Origin: Qipengyuania huizhouensis
GTDB taxonomy: Bacteria; Pseudomonadota; Alphaproteobacteria; Sphingomonadales; Sphingomonadaceae
NCBI RefSeq assembly: GCF_019711635.1
Contig: NZ_JAIGNT010000003.1
Span: forward strand, 140,164-204,163
Length of the DNA stretch: 64,000 bases
Reading direction: 5' to 3'
The first letter of the stretch is position 1. Each line of letters opens with the position of its first letter. The position numbers and the translations under genes were made by a program. This document shows, one piece after another, positions 8,966 through 17,752 of the stretch. A model generated the notes under the pieces. The model saw only the letters and a program-made list of their open reading frames with translations. It ran no database searches and was not told the origin of the DNA.

Positions 8966-10114
8966 TTCCAGACCCGATCGGACCGATGAGCTCGTTTCCT
9001 CTCTACACACTTGGTTGCGCCCTCTCTTCTTGGCGCGATAAAGTGCCTTGTCTGCTTGTTGGAAAGCAGTCTTCATATTTTGTCCGCCCCCAAAACTCGC
9101 GACTCCGAAACTCGCGCTGAGTGCTGCTTCCTCGCCGATCGCAGGGTGACGGAATTGATGGAACTCCAATCGGATTGCTTCGGCAATGAGAGCGGCTTCT
9201 TCCTGAGGAGTATCGACTAAAAGAAGGGCAAATTCTTCCCCTCCCATACGACCCGCATAGTCGCCATAGAGCGTCAATATAAATGCAAAGGTTCGGATAA
9301 CATCGTCTCCGACCTGGTGGCCGTGTACATCATTGACCGTCTTGAAGCGGTCAATGTCGCACATAACGACCGAGCCCGCTACCTCTTCAACCTGTTTAGC
9401 GACCTCATCGAACATTCGGCGATTGAGGAGGCCGGTCAGATCGTCGTGCTCTGCCCGATGTTTGTGTAACGCGATGACGTTTGCCACGATCTTTGCGACC
9501 AGCAGGATGGCCAGACCCGAGGTCAGTAAGCTGAGCGCATTGATGAAAATGCTTTCGAATATATCTACGTTCATCACCTGAAACGGGGTTGGTTCGCCGA
9601 GCAGAAGAGGAAACATTGGAGCGCGGATCGCAACACCGATCATCGAACAGAAACAGAGAAGCAATAGGGCGTTGTCGATCAGACTTCGGTAGCGCTGGCG
9701 CATCTGGATCCGGATTGCCTCGTAAAAGATGTAAACGCCAGCAAGCTGGAAAGGGATGCATTGATAGAAAATGGGCGCTCCCGCTGGGATCATTAGCAAA
9801 GAAAGACCTATCAAGCCGGCAAATACCCATAGCTGCCTACCATTCGCGATTTCGAGCTTGAGGCTTTGCCGGATGGCATTGCCCGCACAAAGATAGGCTA
9901 GGGGAACCAGTAAGCTTATGGCTGCAATCCCCGCGTCGGACTGAGCTGCATAGCGGAAGACGAGCGTCTCCGCTCCGACGCAGGCAAGTGTCGCAGCGAG
10001 CCAAGCCAACGCCGAGCCAGCTTTCAAAGCGATGTGAACAGCTACGCAGATGGCGGCTAGCGCGCTGAGTAAGCCGAACACGACTAGGTGGAGGTCCACC
10101 AGAATTTGCATCAA
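8954..10114 (-). CDS. Membrane-bound diguanylate cyclase (GGDEF)
   Basis: The product is 386 residues. The N-terminal ~195 residues hold about six to seven hydrophobic helices forming an integral membrane sensor (for example HLVVFGLLSALAAICVAV). A GGDEF domain follows: DDLTGLLNRR, CDIDRFKTVND, then the signature GGEEF at 291-295, an active variant that makes c-di-GMP from two GTP. The inhibitory RxxD site is not present just before the signature (DYAGR instead), so product inhibition at that site is unlikely. It converges with the response-regulator gene. Possible users in the window are the MshEN glycosyltransferase (29532) and the PilZ protein (57585). Confidence 0.93.
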   Translation of the reverse strand: MMQILVDLHLVVFGLLSALAAICVAVHIALKAGSALAWLAATLACVGAETLVFRYAAQSDAGIAAISLLVPLAYLCAGNAIRQSLKLEIANGRQLWVFAGLIGLSLLMIPAGAPIFYQCIPFQLAGVYIFYEAIRIQMRQRYRSLIDNALLLLCFCSMIGVAIRAPMFPLLLGEPTPFQVMNVDIFESIFINALSLLTSGLAILLVAKIVANVIALHKHRAEHDDLTGLLNRRMFDEVAKQVEEVAGSVVMCDIDRFKTVNDVHGHQVGDDVIRTFAFILTLYGDYAGRMGGEEFALLLVDTPQEEAALIAEAIRLEFHQFRHPAIGEEAALSASFGVASFGGGQNMKTAFQQADKALYRAKKRGRNQVCREETSSSVRSGLEKAA

Positions 10115-10650
10115 TGCCCCCAGAATGCGGCCAAGAGTGCCGTCTAGATGAAAATGTTAAAGGCATTGTTTCTGCCAATCAAATCACAACAAGAAAGGCC
10201 AAGACCGCGGCGCCTTTGAGCTCTCGATACGCTTCGTGATTAGAGTAAACTGACGAAACAGTAACGTCCGCTTATGTCGAATTGCAGCTAAGAGCGGTCA
10301 GTCCGCTAGCGGCCCCAATTCTGCCAGGGGAATTCGGTGGGCATAGCCGAGATGCTATATGTCTGACGAGTTCGGTGAGGCTCGACAGCAGAAGCCTAGA
10401 TAAATTCTCCAAATCTTACTGACTCGCTTCCTCGCTCCACCGATGCTTCGCCACAACGAGAATATAGCGCTCTGATACCAGTTCTTATCCAAGCACGCAC
10501 TGGATCGTGCGCTCTCGATCCGGCGATCCTTCGATTGCCCATCTGATTTTGGAGCGTCCAAGGCGAATTGGCTGGATTTTTCCGGAGTTCTCTCGCACCT
10601 TCGGTGTGGCAATCGTTCCAAGGGGGGAGCGGTGCCATGAGGGGGAATTC
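10115..10650. other. Intergenic region, no gene seen
   Basis: About 535 bases separate the diguanylate cyclase from a secreted-protein gene. No open frame with a credible start or family resemblance is seen. Around 10270-10320 lies GGTCAGTCCGCTAGCGGCCCC, a copy of the dispersed intergenic motif. Confidence 0.5.
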
Positions 10651-11343
10651 ATGTTTAAAGCCATTCTCGCGGCTTCGACCGCTCTCTTCGCCATGCCGCT
10701 TGCGGCTCAAGAGGCTCCGCTACCGGTTCAAGCCGTGCGAGCTCCGGAACAACCAGCCACGGTGCTTCCGGCAGGTACAGAAATCCCACTAGTGATGAGT
10801 CAGATGGTAACAACGAAAGGCCGCGGATGGGAGGAAGGTGACCAGTTCGGTTTGACTGTCGCTGCACCCGTTATGCTTGGTGAGTACGTTGTTATTCCGA
10901 AGGGCACCAAAGCCATTGGTCGCATCACCTGGCTGACCAGCCGTGGTGCATTTGGGAAATCAGGCAAAATGGACATCGAGCTTGAGTATCTCGAAATGGG
11001 CGGGCGCCGCATCGACATTGACGGAACATACCGCCAGGAAGGTGACGGGGCAACGCTGGCAACGGTCGGTGGAGTGATCCTTGCAGGCGTTTTTGCTGGT
11101 TTCATCACTGGCAAGAGCGGCGTCATCCCGCAAGGTCGTGAACTTACGGCAACTTTGGAGGACGATCTACCCGTTGCGCTTCCTGAAGGTGCCAGCCTCG
11201 CGCCTAAGCCAGTGACGGCGACGTTCATTCCTGGCAGTCCGGAAGCAAATGCTGCCGCAGCAGCCGATGCTACAGAAGAAGCTACTCCGGTTCGGCCTCC
11301 AGCTGAGATTCGGATCCGTACTTCTGATGATGACAGCGATTAG
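10651..11343 (+). CDS. Secreted protein of unknown function
   Basis: The product is 230 residues from the ATG at 10651, chosen because a GAGGGGG ribosome site lies just upstream and a clean signal peptide (MFKAILAASTALFAMPLAAQ, cut after AAQ) follows. The mature protein has a proline/alanine-rich start, a beta-rich core (LPAGTEIPLVMSQMVTTKG, YVVIPKGTKAIGRITW, IDIDGTYRQEG), a glycine/alanine hydrophobic stretch and an acidic tail. The LPAGT...VIPKGT pattern recalls the VirB10/TrbI beta-barrel, but no secretion genes are nearby, and I treat this as a loose likeness. I recall relatives annotated as hypothetical in sphingomonads. Location is probably periplasmic or outer membrane. Confidence 0.8.
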   Translation: MFKAILAASTALFAMPLAAQEAPLPVQAVRAPEQPATVLPAGTEIPLVMSQMVTTKGRGWEEGDQFGLTVAAPVMLGEYVVIPKGTKAIGRITWLTSRGAFGKSGKMDIELEYLEMGGRRIDIDGTYRQEGDGATLATVGGVILAGVFAGFITGKSGVIPQGRELTATLEDDLPVALPEGASLAPKPVTATFIPGSPEANAAAAADATEEATPVRPPAEIRIRTSDDDSD

Positions 11344-11389
11344 AGCCCACAACCGCTCTTTCCGGATGTAGCAACAACGCCGCGTGAAT

Positions 11390-11641
11390 TCACGCCATAC
11401 CGCCAACGAAAGCGCTGACCTTGTGGCTGCGAATGAGCGCCATCCTCATCCGGCCTTTGCACCCGAACACCCGGCACATGGCGCGGCGTTCGACCTCGTC
11501 TAGATACAGTTGATCCGCCTTGCGCGCCTCCAGTTCGGCTTTCACCAGGTAACGGGACTGCCCGCACTTCCGGCACAGAAGCTCGAGCCGGTCGTCATCG
11601 GCAAGGTCGCTCACGCGCAGCCTGGTCTTCCAGCCACTCAT
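11390..11641 (-). CDS. Small zinc-ribbon-like protein coupled to Y-family polymerase
   Basis: The product is 83 residues from the ATG at 11641, overlapping the polymerase stop (ATGA), which fixes the start. Four cysteines (C23 and C26 in LLCRKCGQ, C56 and C61 in CRVFGCKG) suggest a zinc ribbon. The remainder is basic and has no signal peptide. Since it is translationally coupled to a translesion polymerase and sits behind an SOS-type box, I infer a role in damage-induced DNA synthesis, but no function is known to me. Confidence 0.75.
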   Translation of the reverse strand: MSGWKTRLRVSDLADDDRLELLCRKCGQSRYLVKAELEARKADQLYLDEVERRAMCRVFGCKGRMRMALIRSHKVSAFVGGMA

Positions 11642-12888
11642 CACCAGAAATCCTCGGCTGCGGGGATGCGGGTGTAGCTGATCTTCCCGCCGATATTGTC
11701 GAGGTTCTTGCGCGGGATGAAGCCGAGGCTCGCTACCGTCTTGCCGTATTTGGCATTGAGGCGATCGACGGCCTCGTTGATCCGCTCCCATTTGAGCCGT
11801 TCGCAATCGTCCTCCAGCAGGAAATCGAGCTGGCGCACGTTCGCCGGCGACAGGTCGTAGAGATAGACCCCGACCTTGTAGGCAATCTCGCCCTTCCCGG
11901 TTTCGCTTTCGAGTTGCCGCCAGAGCGTGTTCAACCCTTCGAGCACCGCCTGGTCGTCATGCACAATGGGAAGACTGATGCTGCGCGCCCAGCGGCGATG
12001 CTTGAGCGAAAGGTGAAGGTTCAGGCCCGCCGCGTAGAAATACTCCCTCCTGAGCCGCCGGGCAGCCTTGATCAGCAGGAACCGGCAGACCTCCCGCGCT
12101 CGCGGCAGGGTGCGGCTGTCCGGTGGCAGGACACGCCCATGACCGAACATGCCGCGTTTCGATTCCGGCGCCCTGACATCGTAACCATGGAGCGCATACC
12201 AGAGCCGTTCGCCTGAGACATTGGACCACAGGCTGCGCATCTGCTTCGGACTGGTTCGATAGAGGTCTTCGACCGTGAAGATACCCGCCTTGGCGAGCCG
12301 CTGCTCCATGCGTGAACCAACGCCGGGGATATCCCCGAAGGCGGTAGCGAAAAGCGGGCCGGGCATGTCAGCCGGGTGCCAGACGGTCACCCCGTTCGGC
12401 TTGTCCATCTTGCAGGCGATCTTGGCCAGCTGGCGGTTGGCGGCAAAGCCTATCGAGCAGGTAATCTGGTCGCCGATATTCTCGCGAATGGTCGCCTTGA
12501 TGCGCGCGGCGATGTCGTGCGGATCGCCGCGCTGGTCGGGATCAAGGTCGCAGGTGAGTTCGTCGATCGACTTGATGGCCGCAATCGGCACCACGCTTTC
12601 GATCTCGGACAGCAGCGCATTATGGGCGCGGCGATACATCGCGGGGGTTTGCGGAACCAGTATCAGGTCCGGGCAGATGCGCCGCGCCTCGCCGATGTCC
12701 ATGACGTTGGACACGCCAAAGGCCTTGGCTTCTTTCGAACACGCAATGACCGTGCGGTTGCCGTCACCCTTGAAGGGGGTAACGCCTACAGGCCTGCCGC
12801 GAAGGTGCGGGTGGATTTGCTGTTCTACACTGGCGAAAAACCCGTCAAAATCGAGGTAGAGGCATTCGACAGTTTCTGGGCGGCGCAT
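11641..12888 (-). CDS. Y-family DNA polymerase (DinB/UmuC-like translesion polymerase)
   Basis: The 415-residue protein replicates past damaged template bases. The metal-binding palm residues are present: D13 in LYLDFDGFFASVEQ and D109-E110 in SIDELTCDL. A helix-hairpin-helix-like thumb (FGDIPGVGSRMEQRLAKAGI) and a little-finger domain follow. The steric-gate position is F17 or F18. It is not a close match to DinB in the C-terminal third and could equally be called a UmuC-like protein, so I leave the symbol empty. It is transcribed divergently from the SRAP gene across a 98-bp gap containing a GAAC-N7-GAAC box, so SOS induction is predicted. Confidence 0.93.
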   Translation of the reverse strand: MRRPETVECLYLDFDGFFASVEQQIHPHLRGRPVGVTPFKGDGNRTVIACSKEAKAFGVSNVMDIGEARRICPDLILVPQTPAMYRRAHNALLSEIESVVPIAAIKSIDELTCDLDPDQRGDPHDIAARIKATIRENIGDQITCSIGFAANRQLAKIACKMDKPNGVTVWHPADMPGPLFATAFGDIPGVGSRMEQRLAKAGIFTVEDLYRTSPKQMRSLWSNVSGERLWYALHGYDVRAPESKRGMFGHGRVLPPDSRTLPRAREVCRFLLIKAARRLRREYFYAAGLNLHLSLKHRRWARSISLPIVHDDQAVLEGLNTLWRQLESETGKGEIAYKVGVYLYDLSPANVRQLDFLLEDDCERLKWERINEAVDRLNAKYGKTVASLGFIPRKNLDNIGGKISYTRIPAAEDFW

Positions 12889-12924
12889 GGGACTTGGTTC
12901 CGAATCGGTGGCGAACCTTTAGCA

Positions 12925-12939
12925 GAACATAAGCGGAAC
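12925..12939. promoter_or_regulatory. Predicted LexA (SOS) box shared by two divergent genes
   Basis: The sequence GAACATAAGCGGAAC reads GTTC-N7-GTTC on the minus strand, an exact match to the direct-repeat LexA box of Alphaproteobacteria. It lies 37 bp upstream of the Y-family polymerase and 48 bp upstream of the SRAP start, so one operator could control both. Confidence 0.85.
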
Positions 12940-12986
12940 ACTATGGGAAGGTGATTTTGCATTCGCCGCGCAGTAGAAGATCAGAA

Positions 12987-13589
12987 ATGTGCAATCTCTA
13001 TCGACTGGACAAGAGCGCTGGCGAGGTCGCCGAATGGTTCGCCGCTCGCAACGATATGGCCGGGGCCAATCTCGGAAGCGAGGTCTATCCCGGCTACCCC
13101 GGTGCTGTGATAGCAGGCGGAAGAGTGCGCTCGATGATCTGGGGCTTCCCGCTCGTGCTCAAGAGCAAGAAGACCGGCAAGCCGCTGAAACCCAAGCCGG
13201 TCAACAATGCGCGCACCGACAAGCTCGACAGCTTCATGTGGCGCTATAGCTTCGAGGAGCGGCGCTGCCTGATCCCGCTGACCGCATGGGCCGAGGCGGA
13301 GGGACCGAAAGGCGCGATGACGCGGACCTGGCTGAGGCTGCCCGATAAGCCGATTTTTGCCGCTGCGGGGATCTGGCGCGGCAGCGAAGAATGGGGCGAA
13401 TGCTATTCGATGGTGATGACCGATGCGGTGGGTGCGGCGTCGGTGGTTCACAGCCGAATGCCGGTTATACTGCGCGCTGGAGACTACGAGAGATGGCAGG
13501 TCGGCACGCCGGAAGAGGCGAGGTCGCTGTGTGTCGGATATTCGGGTGAGATTGCGGTCGAGCGTACGCAGGATAAGTGGCGGCGATAA
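12987..13589 (+). CDS. SOS response-associated peptidase-like protein (SRAP, YedK/HMCES family)
   Basis: The product is 200 residues. The start is the ATG at 12987, giving the essential Cys2 (MCNLYR); an upstream start would bury it. SRAP proteins cross-link covalently through Cys2 to abasic sites in single-stranded DNA and so shield them. Other active-site residues are recognisable: N74 in NNARTD, E103 in CLIPLTAWAEAEG and the His of HSRMPVIL. No membrane segment or signal is present. It is paired head-to-head with the translesion polymerase over a shared LexA-type box, which fits a DNA-damage role. Confidence 0.95.
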   Translation: MCNLYRLDKSAGEVAEWFAARNDMAGANLGSEVYPGYPGAVIAGGRVRSMIWGFPLVLKSKKTGKPLKPKPVNNARTDKLDSFMWRYSFEERRCLIPLTAWAEAEGPKGAMTRTWLRLPDKPIFAAAGIWRGSEEWGECYSMVMTDAVGAASVVHSRMPVILRAGDYERWQVGTPEEARSLCVGYSGEIAVERTQDKWRR

Positions 13590-13693
13590 AGGTGTCCGCT
13601 ATTTTTCGGCACCGTCGCTTTCCTACAATTCCCGATGCGGACTTGCGTTTATTTGCCGCGAGCCTGCCCTGGCGGGTTCAACGGAGGGAAATC

Positions 13694-14347
13694 ATGAAGA
13701 AGACTGCAATTCTCGCAGCACTTACCTGCGCCGCGATCGCCGCGCCTGCCGCTGCACAAGAGGTCAAAGCATTCGACGGACCGCGCGCCGAAGTTCTCGT
13801 AGGTTATGACCGTTTCGACGCGGGCATCGATGGCGAAGATTTCGACGGCAATTCCGAAGACATCTTCTACGGTGCGGCGGTTGGCTACGACTTCCAGAGC
13901 GTCGGTCTCGTCGTCGGTATCGAAGGCGAAATCGCAAGCTCCGGCAATGGCGCTGAAGAGACCTTCACCGATGGAGCGGACGAGCTGACTGTCAGCCTCG
14001 AGGACGGCGTGAACCTCTATGGCGGCGCCCGCATCGGCACGATGTTCGGGAACGGCTTGATCTATGCCAAGGCCGGTTTCGCCCACACCAATATCGATCT
14101 GGATGGCAGCGCCACTATCGACGGCGTCACCGAATCCGATAGCGCCGACATTTCCTTCAGCGGCCTGCGCTTCGGGGGTGGCTACGAATATTCCTTTGGC
14201 GCTGCCTACGGAAAGCTCGAGTACCGTTACACCAACTATTCAGACGGTGATGTCGAATACGACGGTGAGAGTATCGATCCCAATGCATTCGGCGAAATCG
14301 ACCTGGAACGCCATCAGCTCGTTGTCGGCCTCGGTTACCGCTTCTAA
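13694..14347 (+). CDS. Outer-membrane beta-barrel protein (OmpA-like/OprW-type porin-like fold)
   Basis: The product is 217 residues from the ATG at 13694, which follows GGAGGG and opens a signal peptide ending at AAPAAAQ. The mature part has alternating beta-strand repeats (AEVLVGYDRFDAG, LYGGARIGTMFGNGLIYAKAGFAHT, LRFGGGYEYSFGAAYGKLEYRY) and ends in GLGYRF with the terminal Phe recognised by the BAM machinery. It contains no OmpA peptidoglycan-binding domain. This is an eight-stranded-type surface protein of unknown specific role. A strong hairpin follows the gene. Confidence 0.88.
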   Translation: MKKTAILAALTCAAIAAPAAAQEVKAFDGPRAEVLVGYDRFDAGIDGEDFDGNSEDIFYGAAVGYDFQSVGLVVGIEGEIASSGNGAEETFTDGADELTVSLEDGVNLYGGARIGTMFGNGLIYAKAGFAHTNIDLDGSATIDGVTESDSADISFSGLRFGGGYEYSFGAAYGKLEYRYTNYSDGDVEYDGESIDPNAFGEIDLERHQLVVGLGYRF

Positions 14348-14352
14348 CCTTC

Positions 14353-14381
14353 ACAGTGGGGAGGCGTAGCCTTCCCACTGT
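14353..14381 (+). terminator. Hairpin terminator after the beta-barrel gene
   Basis: The arms ACAGTGGGGAGGC and GCCTTCCCACTGT form a 13-bp stem with one G-T pair and a 3-nt loop, 6 nt after the stop codon. Only a weak T-rich stretch follows (CTCATCATT). Confidence 0.65.
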
Positions 14382-14644
14382 CTCATCATTGACCCTCATG
14401 CCAAGCTGCTTTCGGACGCAGTTTAATTTCCAGTATATCGGACAGTATTTGTCGTTCCGAACCAAGCAGACCGGCCGTCCCAATCGGGAGAAGTGCCGAA
14501 GAGAAACGGAGACGGCAACCTCATCTCGTAAGGCGCACTAGGCACTCTAGCTTCCGCATCTTCCCACGACGGGGGGCATCCATTGACAGAAGCGAGTTTG
14601 GGGCGGACCATGCTGTAGGGTGAAACACCGGAAAAACGAAATCA

Positions 14645-14905
14645 GTGGAACAGAAACTCAAGTCGCTTGCTTCGAAAGCACGAGACGTAGCCGTCTGCGC
14701 TGAAGCAGCCGCCGCTGGCGATGACTCTGCGATGAGTGATCTGCTTCAGGCCATGATGGCGTACCGCCAAGCGGCGGTAGCCTACCTCGCGCATCCCTCG
14801 GTGGGTGACTATGTCCGTTTCGATGCGGCGAAATACAAGGGTGAAACGCGAGAAGCGTTAGAGCGGATCGCCGAACTGATCGATCGACTAAACGATGCCC
14901 CCTGA
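14645..14905 (+). CDS. Small helical protein of unknown function
   Basis: The product is 86 residues from a GTG at 14645 with no clear ribosome binding site, so existence and start are less certain. The predicted protein is soluble, mostly helical and alanine-rich (ARDVAVCAEAAAAGDDSAMSD, AYRQAAVAYLAHPSVGDY) and ends with LIDRLNDAP. I do not recognise a family. The gene stands alone between two long gaps. Confidence 0.45.
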   Translation: MEQKLKSLASKARDVAVCAEAAAAGDDSAMSDLLQAMMAYRQAAVAYLAHPSVGDYVRFDAAKYKGETREALERIAELIDRLNDAP

Positions 14906-15329
14906 CGATTTTTGTAGGGGGTCGGAATAACTCATTCACCGCCTACGCAAAGGCGTCTAATCTTAGTCCGCGATGATCGAAGCGGAAGAGCGCTTCATCG
15001 CACCACACCGGTTCACGAGGGCGGGCGAACCGTAGCCTGACTGGTCATTCGAATGGGCGGAGAAAACACGTTAGGACTGCCAGCGTCTAACGGTTGGCGG
15101 TGAAGGTGTGCGACGAGACGGAGGCATGGGGTCGAATCCATGAAAGATGCGCCACGCCGCACCGCAGGCCCGCTAATGGATAGGATCGGATGCGTCTAGG
15201 ACTCATAGCAGAACAGTGTTCTTCTCGTGACCGCTTTGGGGCCGGAAGCGGACCGTCGGCTCTTGTACAAATAAACTAGCTAAGCAGACCGAAGAGTTTG
15301 GGTTCTAATGGTGTGCCGGACGCAGCGAA
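14906..15329. other. Intergenic region with palindromic dispersed motif
   Basis: No gene is seen. At 15231-15251 the sequence CCGCTTTGGGGCCGGAAGCGG forms a hairpin with 6-bp arms and is the clearest copy of the dispersed intergenic motif, in inverse orientation. A smaller inverted repeat CGTTAG/CTAACG lies at 15069-15092. GGGGTCGAATCC near 15130 resembles a tRNA T-loop, but no cloverleaf can be formed. Confidence 0.5.
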
Positions 15330-16058
15330 TTACGCTCGCCTTGCGCGGGGACGACGTAGTTTGGGAAAGCGGTTGGCAAGAAGCACGAAGCCGGAGACAG
15401 CAATGACGGTCCCGCCAATGCCGAACAATAGCAACCACCAGCTATTGATCCGATGCCTCTCGTTCCAATCCATGATGTGGAGCCCCCATATGAAATCGAA
15501 GAAGCGCCATGTGTCGCTTCTCGCAGCCAGTAGGGCGCCATTGGACGCGTCGATATAGAGACGCGTTGCATCCGGGTCACCGAATTGCACCTGCCACGCC
15601 GGGAAAGGACCGCTGAATTCGGTGCCGACTGGCTTCGCAACCGAAGTGGTCCCCTTGATGGTAGCCTTGGGCCCAGACCAGGCATTCAAGGCAATTGCCT
15701 CTGCAGTCTCGCGCGGTAGGGGCGAGAGGAGCCGTCCGGTGGAAGGGTCATGAAGGCTTGTGGTGCCGTCCGAACGGCGCAGCTCCACCATCGGTCTAGC
15801 GTTGATCATTTTAGTCGTGACCGAGACCAGATCTCCGCCATTTGACGCCCATGCGGGCAGTGCCGCGTTAGTGCTTAATGGCGCAGGCTCGCGCGAGATG
15901 ACGTGCTCGGAGCGGACGTGCTCAATCTTCAGATAAGACATGAGTGTGCCGGTGGCCATCCACAACAGAGCTTGCACGCCTACGAAGACGGCCAGCCATT
16001 TGTGGACTTTGCTACCGAAGATATGCAGCCGAAGCTTACGCGACCGTTGAATTGCCAT
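15330..16058 (-). CDS. PepSY domain-containing membrane protein
   Basis: The product is 242 residues. An N-terminal membrane helix (VHKWLAVFVGVQALLWMATGTLMSYL) is followed by a periplasmic segment with PepSY-like halves (DGTTSLHDPSTGRLLSPLP and WQVQFGDPDATRLYIDASNGALL), then a second pair of hydrophobic segments near the C-terminus (WWLLLFGIGGTVIAVSGFVLLA). PepSY-associated membrane proteins occur with metal uptake or reduction systems. It is the last gene of the minus-strand copper group, 19 bp after the NTF2-like gene, so a role in copper homeostasis is inferred from context only. Confidence 0.8.
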   Translation of the reverse strand: MAIQRSRKLRLHIFGSKVHKWLAVFVGVQALLWMATGTLMSYLKIEHVRSEHVISREPAPLSTNAALPAWASNGGDLVSVTTKMINARPMVELRRSDGTTSLHDPSTGRLLSPLPRETAEAIALNAWSGPKATIKGTTSVAKPVGTEFSGPFPAWQVQFGDPDATRLYIDASNGALLAARSDTWRFFDFIWGLHIMDWNERHRINSWWLLLFGIGGTVIAVSGFVLLANRFPKLRRPRARRA

Positions 16059-16077
16059 CTTAAAATCGACTGCCTGA

Positions 16078-16584
16078 TCAGTTCGGACGCGGGGCGCGGG
16101 ACGAGGAGTGATACTGGGCGATTTTCCATGCGCTGTGCCCGTGAGTCAGGACGGACGTGGCGACCCCGTCTCGCTCGATCACGCGGCCGTCCTTAAGGGC
16201 AATCCGGTATCGATAGGTTTCATGGCCTAACGCTACATGGCCGACCATCCGGACATTCACCGTCGGATTTGTGAAAGTGAACTCGGTGATCTCGCCCAGT
16301 TCGGGGCCGAGATGATGCTCCATGTACTGCGCAAAGGAGCCTTCAGCTTTGCCGTTCTCAAACACCATGGAATCGTCTGCGAACAGCGCTCTCATGGCGG
16401 CCTCGTCTCGCGCGACCAAGGCGTCTCGGTAGGCGACGAGCGTTGCTTGCGCATCTTGCTCGAGCGCGTCCTGGACATCGCCGTGTGTGTCGTGTGCCGA
16501 ATGATCGGAGTGCTGAGCTTGAGCCGCAACAGGCACTACAGCGAGTGCGGCTGCAGCCGAAGCCGCAAAATATACAAACTTCAT
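16078..16584 (-). CDS. Secreted NTF2-like (SnoaL/DUF4440-type) protein
   Basis: The product is 168 residues. I start it at the ATG at 16584, which opens a signal peptide (MKFVYFAASAAAALAVVPVAAQAQ). The mature N-terminus is His-rich (HSDHSAHDTHGD), a feature of periplasmic copper proteins. The rest is one NTF2-like cone fold: AYRDALVARDEAAMRALFADDSM, FTNPTVNVRMVGHVALGHETY and SAWKIAQYHSSSR. The gene follows copB by 13 bp. It may bind copper or a small ligand in the periplasm, which is inference. Confidence 0.85.
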   Translation of the reverse strand: MKFVYFAASAAAALAVVPVAAQAQHSDHSAHDTHGDVQDALEQDAQATLVAYRDALVARDEAAMRALFADDSMVFENGKAEGSFAQYMEHHLGPELGEITEFTFTNPTVNVRMVGHVALGHETYRYRIALKDGRVIERDGVATSVLTHGHSAWKIAQYHSSSRAPRPN

Positions 16585-16597
16585 TGTAGTCCTCTCT

Positions 16598-17752
16598 TTA
16601 GAACCAGAATCGGACACCGACGACGTAGTTTGTCACGCTGGGATCTTCCCCTGCGAGACGCGCATAGTCCGCGCTCTGGCCAACTTTCCATTCCTGCTCT
16701 ACCCCGATGTACGGGGCGAACTCGCGAGCGATTTCGTAACGGAGGCGCAGCCCCAGTTCGACCGAATCCAGGCCCGCACCGATGCCGAGCTCGGGAATGT
16801 CCTGAGCAGAAAGACTTACCTCAGCCCGAGGTTGCAGGAGAAGGCGCTGCGTGATGCGCTGGTCAAGCTCGCCTTCTACACTTGCAGTCAGGTCGCCCTT
16901 GTTTGACAGAAAAGCGGCTGCATCGAGTTCAAAAGTATAGGGTGCCAAACCCTGCACACCGATGACGGCATGGGTGCGCTCGGGACCGGTCAGATCCTGC
17001 CGGACGCCAACCTGAAGATCCCACCACGGTCCGATCGCGTGGCTCCAAAGTCCCTGTATCTCGGCGGACTCCAACTGTTCCCCGAAGGCGCCTTCGCCCT
17101 CGCTCTTGAACCAGAATTTGTCGGTATCGCCACCGTAGTAGCCCTGCACGTCCCAAAGATAGCCATCGCTATCTTCTCGCGCGCGATATTCAGCGCGGTC
17201 GCCCTGGAACCAGAACACCTTCATGCCGCCGTTCTCAGTGCGAAGGGCATTGCGCGAGGCTCGCATGGCATCGGCACCCCAGATCGCATCGGCAGCGCGT
17301 GGCGGACCCGATCCTGCCGCAGCCGGAGGCGCCCCTTCCGGGATGGGTGTCATGTCCATGGTACCGTGCCCCATCGCACCGTGATCCATGGTTGTCTGTT
17401 CGGGTTGCTGCGTGTTTTTATGGCCCATCGCGGAATGGTCCATGCCTTCCATCTTGGAATGATCCATGGTGGAGTGGTCCATGCCCTGCATCTGACTATG
17501 GTCCATCTGGGAATGGTCCATTTGAGAATGGTCCATGCCGGTATGGCCGTCCTGCGCAGGTTCGGTTGGTTGCGCTTTGGGCGCACACGCCCCCTCAGGC
17601 ACCGAATGGCCCATAGCGCGGTGGCGTTCGGCCTCTTTTTCGCATTCGGTCTGAGCAGGTGATTGCGCGGAAGGCATCGCGTGGCCCGAATGGTCCTGTG
17701 CGATAGCGGGGGCGGCGGTGCTCACGAAGAGCATGGCGACAAGCAGGCGCAT
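16598..17752 (-). CDS. copB: Copper resistance protein B (outer membrane)
   Basis: The 384-residue product starts with a signal peptide (LLVAMLFVSTAAPAIAQ) and a long Met/His-rich region made of MDHSQ/MDHS repeats (roughly residues 70-130) that offers many Cu(I)/Cu(II) ligands. The C-terminal part, from DAIWGADAMRASRNALRTENGG onwards, is a CopB-type beta-barrel ending in VVGVRFWF. Its start overlaps the copA stop by one base (TGATG). CopB is thought to bind copper at the outer membrane alongside CopA. Confidence 0.95.
   Translation of the reverse strand: MRLLVAMLFVSTAAPAIAQDHSGHAMPSAQSPAQTECEKEAERHRAMGHSVPEGACAPKAQPTEPAQDGHTGMDHSQMDHSQMDHSQMQGMDHSTMDHSKMEGMDHSAMGHKNTQQPEQTTMDHGAMGHGTMDMTPIPEGAPPAAAGSGPPRAADAIWGADAMRASRNALRTENGGMKVFWFQGDRAEYRAREDSDGYLWDVQGYYGGDTDKFWFKSEGEGAFGEQLESAEIQGLWSHAIGPWWDLQVGVRQDLTGPERTHAVIGVQGLAPYTFELDAAAFLSNKGDLTASVEGELDQRITQRLLLQPRAEVSLSAQDIPELGIGAGLDSVELGLRLRYEIAREFAPYIGVEQEWKVGQSADYARLAGEDPSVTNYVVGVRFWF

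Noticed and set aside
15125..15145. tRNA-like GGGGTCGAATCC
   Set aside because: Only a T-loop-like string is present; no acceptor, D or anticodon stems can be paired around it.
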